In this document: piece after piece, positions 19,712-29,100 of the stretch
Layout of the letters: every line of letters begins with the position of its first letter
Numbering within the stretch: the stretch's first letter is position 1
DNA from: Ideonella paludis
GTDB taxonomy: Bacteria > Pseudomonadota > Gammaproteobacteria > Burkholderiales > Burkholderiaceae_C
Length of the DNA: 64,000 nucleotides
Assembly: GCF_018069865.1 (NCBI RefSeq)
Contig: NZ_JAGQDG010000001.1
Span: 558,001 to 622,000, forward strand
Direction: 5' to 3'
Translations under genes and position numbers: made by a program
The notes under the pieces: model-generated
The model's input: only the letters and a program-made list of their open reading frames with translations
The model's database searches: none
What the model was told of the DNA's origin: nothing

Positions 19712-21195
19712 GGCAAGACCTCCCACTGCCCACCTTTGTTGGGGCCGACCCGCCGCAGCTTGTTGTCTGCTTTGAGCTTGGCCAGTCGCAGTTCAATGGC
19801 CCGCTGGCTGAGACCGAACTGCTCGGCCAGTTGCCGGGCTGTCATGACGGGAGACTGCTTCAGCAAAGCCAAGATGCGTTGAGAGGTTTCTACCGAAGTT
19901 TCTACCGAAGTTTCTACCGAAGTTTCGGTGTTCAGGCTGCGTCCCTGCCCCCACCGCATGTCCAGCACCGTGTGCTCATAGGGCTCCAAGCTGTCTTGCA
20001 ATGCCAGCGCATGCCCGGCCTCAGCCCAGCCGCTGCGAATCTTAGGCACACCTGAACCAGCCCGCTCTCCCAAATTGATCAGCAGGAACATCTGGTGCAA
20101 AGTGCGGTTTCGGCAATCGCTGGCACCGCCATGCAAGGCCTGAGCCACTGGCACGCGCATCAGCCCCGGATTGCGGAAGCTGAACCCTGCGGGTGACTTG
20201 ATCACCAGCACCGAAGCCCTGTCTGAATAGTCGGCATGGATGAGGCAGTTCACCAGTGCCTCCCGCACAGCCTGGTGAATAGGGGTGTCATCCAGACGCA
20301 CACCGTCTTTCAGCACGAACGGCACCTTCAAATCTGCCGTCAGCTTGCGAATCACTCGTCGGAAAAAGTCATACACATTGCCAGACCAAGTGCCATCCGG
20401 CACCACCCTGTCCAACCAACGGGTCGGAGAGTCAGGCTCCGCGCTGCGCTCTTGGTAATCGACAAAGTACAGCGGAAACGCCTCGGGGATGGCCGGCCAG
20501 CGGCCAAACATCAACAAGCCCGCCGCCGTCAGCCCCGCCTCTCCAGCAGCACGGTCTTCCCGCCAAGCACCCAGCATCTGCAAAAAGGCTTGGTCGTCCA
20601 ACGCAATCCATGGGTGTCCAGGCCGGTTCACCGCAAATGCATTGCGATAAGCCTGCAAGCTCTCCGGCTCAAGGTCTTGCAGGCCAAAGCGGTTGAGAAT
20701 GCGCGTGTCTCGGCTGTCCTCCAGTTGTTCAGCCAGCATACGCTTGACGGTTTCGTCATCACACTGCCGGTCGCCATCGTTCAGCCGCTTGTAGGTGTGA
20801 CCGAAAGGTTGGCCATTGAGATAAACCGGGCGCTGCTTGCGCGTGGCCTGTGGGATGCGAATACACAGCATCAGCTTGCCATCGATCTGCAGCTCTTGAA
20901 CGTCCGCATCGGTCAGCAGGTTGATGCTGACCTTGCCCGGGTTGTTCAAGTTGTTGAACAGGTCGGCTCGCACCTTTGCGGGGTTGCGCAATCCAGCCAG
21001 GCTGAAGGTTCCCTCCTTCTCCCGCACGCCCAGCAGCACCACACCGCCATGGGCGTTGGCCATGGCGGAGTAGGTGGGCCAGAAATCCTTGGGTAACTCG
21101 CCGTGCCCACTCTGCCCATGGGCCAGCTTGCACTCCAACACCTGGGTCTCACGCAGGCGCTGCAAGTCGTCCAGAGAGTGCAACTCCGTCCACAT
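19708..21195 (-). CDS. AlbA_2/Schlafen-like ATP-binding protein with winged-helix tail
   Basis: A 495-residue protein of the family often called putative ATP-dependent DNA helicase/transcriptional regulator. The N-terminal AlbA_2 (Schlafen-core-like) domain spans about residues 15-140 (VLECKLAH, AMANAHGGVVLLGV). A GHKL-like ATPase region carries REALVNCLIHADYSD and GERAGSGVPKI. A C-terminal winged helix (TARQLAEQFGLSQRAIELRLAKL) resembles a DNA-binding domain. Between ATPase and winged helix, about residues 424-438, is an ETSV repeat encoded by 12-bp tandem copies. Such genes are common inside type I restriction operons and are thought to regulate them or act in defence. It sits between the small ORF (TGATG overlap at its start) and hsdR (ATGA overlap at its end). 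Confidence 0.8.
   Translation of the reverse strand: MWTELHSLDDLQRLRETQVLECKLAHGQSGHGELPKDFWPTYSAMANAHGGVVLLGVREKEGTFSLAGLRNPAKVRADLFNNLNNPGKVSINLLTDADVQELQIDGKLMLCIRIPQATRKQRPVYLNGQPFGHTYKRLNDGDRQCDDETVKRMLAEQLEDSRDTRILNRFGLQDLEPESLQAYRNAFAVNRPGHPWIALDDQAFLQMLGAWREDRAAGEAGLTAAGLLMFGRWPAIPEAFPLYFVDYQERSAEPDSPTRWLDRVVPDGTWSGNVYDFFRRVIRKLTADLKVPFVLKDGVRLDDTPIHQAVREALVNCLIHADYSDRASVLVIKSPAGFSFRNPGLMRVPVAQALHGGASDCRNRTLHQMFLLINLGERAGSGVPKIRSGWAEAGHALALQDSLEPYEHTVLDMRWGQGRSLNTETSVETSVETSVETSQRILALLKQSPVMTARQLAEQFGLSQRAIELRLAKLKADNKLRRVGPNKGGQWEVLP
19886..19926 (-). repeat. Tandem 12-bp repeat coding ETSV
   Basis: Plus-strand unit GTTTCTACCGAA occurs three times without a mismatch (19886-19897, 19898-19909, 19910-19921), followed by the partial GTTTC. 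Because 12 is a multiple of 3, slippage would add or remove ETSV units without breaking the frame. The repeat forms the linker before the winged helix of the AlbA_2 protein. Confidence 0.9.
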
Positions 21196-21338
21196 CAGCT
21201 CAACTCCCTCACCCGCGGCCGGAACACCTTCTGCCTCGGAAAGGCGGCCTGGGCCAACCAGGGCGTGAACGCCCCGGCCTCATGGGCCCAGGCCTTGCGC
21301 AGGGAGATGCGTTCGAGTTTGCCGAGGGGAGCCTTCAT
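21195..21338 (-). pseudogene. Short ORF, probable amputated 5' end of a DUF4268-type gene
   Basis: A 47-codon frame (ATG at 21338) begins MKAPLGKLERISLRKAW and continues HEAGAFTPWLAQ. This closely resembles the opening of DUF4268-type proteins (PD-(D/E)xK-like, found in restriction islands), which as I recall start with a LGKLER...W..EA.DFTPWLA pattern. After WLAQ the similarity ends and the frame stops 17 residues later, in a TGATG overlap with the AlbA_2 start. The likely reading is that most of the gene was deleted and the stump remains as a leader peptide. Alternatively it is a real small gene used to couple translation. No strong Shine-Dalgarno. The family assignment is from memory of the motif. 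Confidence 0.55.
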
Positions 21339-21412
21339 AGGGTTGACGCTTTGGATTGATAGGTTGGGGGAAAGCAGGTTAACGAAATCCAGTCGATATG
21401 ACCCCTTGGTCC

Positions 21413-22444
21413 CTAGGACGAACTCTCATGAGTGTTCGAGCGCAGGGGATGAATCCAACAACCAGGACTTTCCGCATCGAAGAAAAAAACCTCGCTCACT
21501 CCTGCGGCTTTCAAGGCATCTTCCATCTCTTGGGCTCCCGATTGGTTCCCACCATAAACTGATACAGCTGCTCGTCTCAGTCGAGAGTTCGACCCGCACA
21601 ACTGGGTCCAGATATGCTTGTCTTGCTCCGCTGCAGCCCAACCATAGATGACCAATGAGTCACCAGATCTCGGGAGTACCTCACTGTAGACACGGGTCAG
21701 ATAGTTTGATCCTGCTATCGAATTCCTTTTTTGTACCGAGGTTCCCTCGCTAACAAAAAGTGGCACGTACCAACCCTTTTCCCAGTAACCGAGAATGTTC
21801 TCAAGCAAGTCCCGACTAAAGTCTCCGACGGTGATTTTTCGCTCCGTGTGGTCTGCGGCTCTTCGGGCGGTAATAAGGCTACCGTGGGGATAAAAGATCA
21901 ACGTCGAACCCTCTGAACGGTATGGTTTTCGCAGAACTTCCCAGTCCTCACAGAACTGACCGCCACCAAGAAAGCAATCCTTGAACCAGTTACCCAACGG
22001 ATGCTGACTGGCCATCATGGCCCAGTAAACCAGCAGGTCGTAGTTCAGACAAAAGACCGTTTTGAAGCCCTTCATGAACTGGGACATGGGCTCGAAGTAC
22101 TGCTTCGCGTCCTCATAGCTGATATGCACCTGTCGCACTGTCGCTATCAGGGCACGCCTCACCTGCCTGTAGGCCTCTTCAACTTTGCCTGGCTCTACGC
22201 CAAGCGCCTTGTTGACAAGCGTGGCCTCCCAAAGACGCCTGAGTACCAACTCGAAGTCGCTTGTTTCAAAGGACTTAAAGATCTCTGCAACTTCAGAGGT
22301 CAGATGACCATGCTGCTCTGCTGCCAAGCGGAGTGATGCGTAGCCAAAGCCAGAATGAACAGCCATGCTCGCACCATTCCCCAATAGGAGTGCCCCACCA
22401 AGAAACGGGGCTTTGATATCGGCCCACTTTTGGATCTCAGGCAA
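21413..22444 (-). CDS. DUF4917 protein with SIR2-like fold, inside the type I operon
   Basis: A 343-residue protein that I match to DUF4917, a family related to SIR2-type NAD-binding domains. The expected active-site elements are in order: LLLGNGASMAV (GNGAS 22-26, like GAGxS), NYD (134-136), and PHGSL (186-190), plus a late VIYGWAAAEQD segment. SIR2 domains in antiphage systems usually degrade NAD, so an abortive-infection effector is a reasonable inference. The start is a TTG at 22444, seven bases after GGAGG, overlapping the end of hsdS, so the two are co-translated. Base composition is lower in GC than hsdM or hsdR, suggesting separate acquisition. Confidence 0.72.
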   Translation of the reverse strand: MPEIQKWADIKAPFLGGALLLGNGASMAVHSGFGYASLRLAAEQHGHLTSEVAEIFKSFETSDFELVLRRLWEATLVNKALGVEPGKVEEAYRQVRRALIATVRQVHISYEDAKQYFEPMSQFMKGFKTVFCLNYDLLVYWAMMASQHPLGNWFKDCFLGGGQFCEDWEVLRKPYRSEGSTLIFYPHGSLITARRAADHTERKITVGDFSRDLLENILGYWEKGWYVPLFVSEGTSVQKRNSIAGSNYLTRVYSEVLPRSGDSLVIYGWAAAEQDKHIWTQLCGSNSRLRRAAVSVYGGNQSGAQEMEDALKAAGVSEVFFFDAESPGCWIHPLRSNTHESSS

Positions 22445-23718
22445 CTTTGGCCTCCGTCAATTCAAGCAGGCGAACCCGCCCAGAGATCAACTTTGGGAGC
22501 AAGGTATCGCGCAACTCTGACAGTGCGGAAGCTTGTATAGCACTCGCAATAATGCTGTCCAGTATTGGACTGAAAAGTTGATCGGCGGAACCCAGCACTT
22601 CGGAGGATGGGACGAAAGCCTTCGCAGCGGACAGGTGTGAACGCTGGATGTGCCCCATGGTCGTTGCCTTGCTGGCAGCGACTTGCCTGAAGTGCTCTAA
22701 ATGATGCTTGGTCCAAAGGTAGTAGAACCACTTGGGAAATCGCTGCGAGGTGACCTTGAACAGATGTTGGTTCAACGCGCCTTCACCACCGCACCAGATG
22801 TCAACTTCTAGACTGCCAGACCAAGAGAACAACACATCGCCGTTCCGAACAATGTATTCGGGCTTGATATTGCGTGCTGCCTTATCGGCACCGACCGTAT
22901 CGCCCTTGCGGAGTTGAGCAATCTTGATCACTGGCAAGTCATCAACGCCGGTCGGAGGAAACTTCTGCAGAGCCAAACCGTTGAGATAGCTGGCAATATC
23001 GTCCAGCGACTGCACAGCCCACCCCTTCGGCAGCAGCCCCAACGCCGACTCTTCCAACGCATCCGGAAACAGCGCGGCCGTGGCCTCGTCCATGCCTTCG
23101 GGGGCGCGGCCTGCCATCTTGGCACGCACGGGGTCGAAATCGACGAACCACGACTTGAACAGCGATTGGGCGATGACTTCGAGGGTGGTGTTGGTTTGAC
23201 GCAGTAACCTCATCCTGGATTCAATGGTCTCCAAAAGATCGACCACTGCTCGCCTCGCATGCGATAGCTCTGGCACCGGGTAAGACAAAAAGTCCTCTCG
23301 GCTCAAAGCAACAACTGCACTTCCCATTGCTCGGCCCGCACAGTACGCCCGATATTCCGGCGTTTGCAGCAGCCAGTAGATGTACCTTTCAACCTCCTGG
23401 TTGCCTCGTTTGAAGCAAAGCTTGACGGTGTCTTGGGTGAGGCGCCCTAGGGGAACCGATGTAGGCACTCTGGCAACAGAGCCGATCATCTTTCCATCTT
23501 TGGTCGCCCCTTTTAGCGACGCAAACAAATCGCCTGGAACCAACATCAACTTTTCGGGGCAATCTCCGCCATACGTCTTGAAGTCTTCCTCGCGAAAACC
23601 TCCGCCAGGCGTAATCGAGCCTAGGCCCAACAACGCTGGCCCTGGCTTTCCCACCAGATTCCCCTTGTAGGTTGTGCCCCGAACCAAGCTGACGTAGTCC
23701 CCCAAGTTCTCACCAACC

Positions 23719-23729
<11 letters not shown>
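22437..23729 (-). CDS. hsdS: Type I restriction-modification specificity subunit HsdS
   Basis: DNA-recognition subunit that sets the target for HsdM and HsdR. The 430-residue protein has two target-recognition domains, each followed by a helical spacer. TRD1 (about 1-150) ends with [38 protein letters not shown], here cited as two parts of the conserved central region (about 165-205). TRD2 (about 235-385) ends with [19 protein letters not shown]. Architecture and length are normal. Its ATG overlaps the hsdM stop by 11 bases, and its end overlaps the DUF4917 start by 8. The central conserved segment is as GC-rich as hsdM while both TRDs look less GC-rich, as expected from TRD exchange. Confidence 0.95.
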
Positions 23730-25281
<1,552 letters not shown>

Positions 25282-25575
25282 GGGGTTTGTATTTTTCTAT
25301 GAGCGCCAGCAGGCAGGTAAAGTCACAGCGCAGGTGTGGCGCCATCTTACGTGGTGGCAGCGCTTGCCTGCCCACCCGCACCACCCTCGCCCACCCCACG
25401 CCCCACCGCTGTGCACCCGCCCCCAAGCTGGGGCGCGCACGCACCGCGCCGCGCACCTTTCTTGGCCTGCATCTTGCTGGCTGGGCTGATGGCCCTGGCT
25501 GCTGGCTTGCGCATCTGCAACGCTGGCCCCTGCCAGGCCGGTTTTTCTCGCCCCTGATGCCCCAAGGAAGTTGCT
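25282..25575. other. Divergent intergenic region, hsdM / transglutaminase operon
   Basis: About 290 bases between divergent genes. The part next to hsdM (25282-25330) is AT-richer (GTATTTTTCTAT) and probably holds the hsd promoter. The rest is very GC-rich with repeated GCTGGC-like words. A GAAGG-type ribosome-binding site (AAGGAAG, 25564-25570) precedes the downstream GTG start. No convincing gene. Confidence 0.5.
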
Positions 25576-28500
25576 GTGTCCATCCATGTCGCGCTCAAGC
25601 ATGTCACCCGTTACCGTTATGACCGGCGGGTGAGCCTTTCGCCACAGGTGGTGCGGCTGCGCCCGGCGCCGCATTGCCGCACGCACATCGTGTCTTACTC
25701 GCTGCGGGTGGAGCCTGAGCTGCATTTCATCAACTGGCAGCAGGACCCGTTCTCCAACCACCTGGCGCGGCTGGTGTTCCCGGACAAGACCACAGAGTTC
25801 ACCGTGACGGTGGACCTGGTGGCCGAGATGTCGGTCTACAACCCGTTTGACTTCTTTTTGGAGCCGCACGCGCAGAAGGCGCCGTTTGACTACGAGGCGG
25901 CGCAGCGCCAAGAGCTGGCGCCTTATTTGGTGGCCGACAAGGCCGGCCCCAAGCTGGCGGCCTACCTGGCCGGCATCTCGCGCGAGCCGCAGCCCACGGT
26001 GGATTTTCTGGTGGCGTTGAACCAAAAAATACAGCGTGATGTGAGCTACCTGATCCGCCTGGAGCCTGGCGTGCAAACGCCGGAAGAGACGCTGACCAAG
26101 GCCTCGGGCTCGTGCCGAGACTCAGGCTGGCTGCTGGTGCAGGTGCTGCGGCACCTGGGGCTGGCGGCGCGCTTTGTGTCGGGCTATTTGATCCAGCTCG
26201 CCCCTGACCAAAAGGCCCTGGATGGCCCCAGCGGCACCGAGGTGGATTTCACCGACCTGCACGCTTGGTGCGAGGTCTACCTGCCCGGTGCCGGCTGGAT
26301 TGGCCTGGACCCCACCTCAGGCCTGCTGGCCGGGGAGGGCCACATTCCGCTGGCCTGCACGCCGCAGCCGTCGAGTGCGGCGCCCATCAGCGGCGCGGTG
26401 GACGAGTGCGAGGTGAGCTTTGAGCACGAGATGGGCGTGACGCGCATTTTTGAATCCCCGCGCGTGACCCTGCCCTACACCGATGCGCAATGGGCCGAGG
26501 TGCTGCGCCTGGGCGAGCAGGTGGACGCCGAGCTGCAAGCGGGTGACGTACGCCTGACCATGGGCGGCGAGCCCACTTTTGTGGCGGTGGACAACCGCGA
26601 CGCGGCCGAATGGAACACCGACGCGCTGGGCCCCACCAAGCGCCTGATGGCGCAAGACCTGGTGCAGCGCTTGCGCGATGAATATGGCCAAGGCGGCTTC
26701 TTGCACTATGGCCAGGGCAAGTGGTACCCAGGGGAGCAGTTGCCGCGCTGGGCGCTGTCCATCTGCTGGCGGGCCGACGGCCAGCCCTGCTGGCACAACC
26801 CCGCCCTGCTGGCCGACGAACGCGAGGCCCATGCCTACACGCCCGAAGATGCTCAGCGCTTTGTGCGCACGCTCACCCGCCACTTGGGAGTCACGGACGA
26901 GTTCGTCCAAACCGGCTACGAGGACGCGTGGTACTACCTGTGGCGCGAGCGCAAGCTGCCCACCAATGTGGACCCTTTTGATGCGCGGCTGGACGACGAG
27001 CAAGAGCGCGCGCGCCTGCGCCGCGTGTTTGGCCAGGGGCTGGACAAACCCGTGGGCTATGTGCTGCCGCTGGGGCCGCAAGAAGACAGCGCCACACCGG
27101 GCTGGGTGACGGGGCCGTGGTTCTTCCGCGATGAGCGCATGTACTTGCTGCCCGGGGATTCGCCCATGGGCTTGCGGCTGCCGCTGGATTCTTTGCCCTG
27201 GGTGCGGCCCGAGGACTACCCTTATCTGATTGACCAAGACCCGTTTGCGCCGCGCGCCCCGCTGCCCAGCACCACGCCTGTCGTTGACCAAAGCCGTAGC
27301 CAGCCGCGCCACGGGGCCGACACCGCCCACGGCGAGCTGGCCCAGGGCGGCACGGTGGGGCTGCATGCGGCCTCGCTCAGCGCCCCCGGGGCTGCGCGGG
27401 CCAACAGTGCCCCTGCGGCCGCGCACAGCAGCGTGCCCCTGGCACAGCGGCCCGAGCGCTTTCAGAGCGCGCATTGGTTGACCCGCACCGCCTTGTGCGT
27501 GGAGGTGCGCGACCCGCGCCGCGCCAACGGCCCCGCCGCCGAGGCCCAAGGCCAGGCCAGCCAGGTCTTGTATGTGTTCATGCCGCCGCTGGCCCGGCTG
27601 GAGGACTACTTGGCCTTGCTCAGTGCAGTGGAAGCCACCGCCAGCGAGCTGGGCGTGAAGGTGGTGCTGGAAGGCTACCCGCCGCCGCGCGACCCACGGC
27701 TCAAGCTGCTGCAAGTCACCCCTGACCCCGGCGTGATCGAGGTCAACATCCACCCCGCCCACAGCTGGGGCGAGCTGGTGGCGCACACCGAGTTCCTCTA
27801 CAACGCGGCATGGCAGTCGCGCCTCTCGGCCGAGAAGTTCATGGTGGACGGTCGCCACACCGGCACCGGCGGTGGCAACCACCTGGTGCTGGGCGGTGCC
27901 ACCCCGGCCGACTCGCCCTTTTTGCGGCGGCCGGATGTGCTGGCCTCGCTGCTGGCCTATTGGCACAACCACCCGGCGCTGAGCTATTTGTTCTCGGGCC
28001 TGTTCATCGGCCCGACCAGCCAGGCCCCGCGCGTGGACGAGGCGCGTAACGACCAAGTTCGGGAGCTGGAGATTGCGCTGGGCGAGATCTGGCGCCTGCA
28101 TGACACCCGTCAAGGCGAGATGGCCCCTTGGCTGGTGGACCGCACGCTGCGCAATGTGCTGGTCGATGTCACCGGCAACACCCATCGCAGCGAGTTTTGC
28201 ATCGACAAGCTCTATTCGCCCGACTCGGCCACAGGCCGCTTGGGCCTGCTAGAGCTGCGCGCCTTTGAGATGCCGCCCCATGCCCGCATGAGCGTGGTGC
28301 AGCAGTTGCTGCTGCGGGCGCTGGTGGCCCGCTTCTGGCACGAGCCCTACCGCGCACCGCTGGTGCGTTGGGGCACCAGCCTGCATGACCGCTTCATGCT
28401 GCCCACCTTCATCGAGATGGACCTGGACGATGTGCTGGCCGAGATGCAGGCCTTTGGCCACGGCTTCGACAAAGCCTGGTTTGCGCCGCACCTGGAGTTC

Positions 28501-29049
28501 CGCTTTCCGAAGATCGGCGAGCGGGCTTTGCGCGGCGTGCACCTGAGCCTGCGCCATGCGCTGGAGCCCTGGCATGTGATGGGCGAGGAGGGCAGCGCGG
28601 GCGGCACCGTGCGCTTTGTGGATTCATCGCTGGAGCGGCTGGAGGTCAAGCTCAGCGGGCTGATCGACCCGCGCCACCGCCTCACCGTCAACGGCGTGAC
28701 GGTGCCCCTGCACACCACGGGCCGCGAGGGTGAATATGTGGCCGGTGTGCGCTATCGCGCCTGGCTGCCGCCCTCGGCCTTGCACCCCACGCTGGGGGTG
28801 GATGCACCGCTGACCTTTGACCTGGTGGACACCTGGAGCGGCCGCTCCTTGGGCGGTTGCCAGTACCACGTGGCCCACCCGGGCGGGCGCAACTACCAGA
28901 CCTTCCCGGTCAATGCCTACGAGGCCGAGAGCCGCCGCCTGGCGCGCTTCTTTGGCATGGGCCACACACCGGGCACGCTGGTGGCGGCCGAGCCGCAACG
29001 CAGCCTGGAATTCCCGCTGACGCTGGATTTGCGGCGCGCTGGGCGGTGA
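25576..29049 (+). CDS. Transglutaminase-DUF2126 large protein
   Basis: An 1157-residue two-part protein. The first 290 residues are a transglutaminase-like cysteine peptidase/transferase with N-terminal beta domain and catalytic triad candidates Cys180 (GSCRDSGW), His229 (DLHAWCEV) and Asp245 (GLDPTSG). The remaining 850 residues are DUF2126, with MGGEPTFV, GKWYPGEQLPRW, EVNIHPAHSW and GGGNHLVLGG segments. This fusion regularly occurs beside ATP-grasp/alpha-E proteins in an operon predicted, but not proved, to make or modify peptides. The start is a GTG preceded by AAGGAAG. No signal peptide is seen, so it is probably cytoplasmic. Next gene follows after 51 bases. Confidence 0.93.
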   Translation: MSIHVALKHVTRYRYDRRVSLSPQVVRLRPAPHCRTHIVSYSLRVEPELHFINWQQDPFSNHLARLVFPDKTTEFTVTVDLVAEMSVYNPFDFFLEPHAQKAPFDYEAAQRQELAPYLVADKAGPKLAAYLAGISREPQPTVDFLVALNQKIQRDVSYLIRLEPGVQTPEETLTKASGSCRDSGWLLVQVLRHLGLAARFVSGYLIQLAPDQKALDGPSGTEVDFTDLHAWCEVYLPGAGWIGLDPTSGLLAGEGHIPLACTPQPSSAAPISGAVDECEVSFEHEMGVTRIFESPRVTLPYTDAQWAEVLRLGEQVDAELQAGDVRLTMGGEPTFVAVDNRDAAEWNTDALGPTKRLMAQDLVQRLRDEYGQGGFLHYGQGKWYPGEQLPRWALSICWRADGQPCWHNPALLADEREAHAYTPEDAQRFVRTLTRHLGVTDEFVQTGYEDAWYYLWRERKLPTNVDPFDARLDDEQERARLRRVFGQGLDKPVGYVLPLGPQEDSATPGWVTGPWFFRDERMYLLPGDSPMGLRLPLDSLPWVRPEDYPYLIDQDPFAPRAPLPSTTPVVDQSRSQPRHGADTAHGELAQGGTVGLHAASLSAPGAARANSAPAAAHSSVPLAQRPERFQSAHWLTRTALCVEVRDPRRANGPAAEAQGQASQVLYVFMPPLARLEDYLALLSAVEATASELGVKVVLEGYPPPRDPRLKLLQVTPDPGVIEVNIHPAHSWGELVAHTEFLYNAAWQSRLSAEKFMVDGRHTGTGGGNHLVLGGATPADSPFLRRPDVLASLLAYWHNHPALSYLFSGLFIGPTSQAPRVDEARNDQVRELEIALGEIWRLHDTRQGEMAPWLVDRTLRNVLVDVTGNTHRSEFCIDKLYSPDSATGRLGLLELRAFEMPPHARMSVVQQLLLRALVARFWHEPYRAPLVRWGTSLHDRFMLPTFIEMDLDDVLAEMQAFGHGFDKAWFAPHLEFRFPKIGERALRGVHLSLRHALEPWHVMGEEGSAGGTVRFVDSSLERLEVKLSGLIDPRHRLTVNGVTVPLHTTGREGEYVAGVRYRAWLPPSALHPTLGVDAPLTFDLVDTWSGRSLGGCQYHVAHPGGRNYQTFPVNAYEAESRRLARFFGMGHTPGTLVAAEPQRSLEFPLTLDLRRAGR

Positions 29050-29100
29050 TGTGAGGCAGGGCTGGCTCTCAGTGCACGCAGGTGATGCCATGATGTGCGC

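Noticed and set aside
18080-19882. A 600-codon plus-strand frame opposite hsdR
   Set aside because: Shadow frame; hsdR has all nuclease and helicase motifs in order on the minus strand.
26317-28185. A 622-codon minus-strand frame opposite the transglutaminase-DUF2126 gene
   Set aside because: No recognisable domain, biased composition, lies entirely within a well-identified gene.
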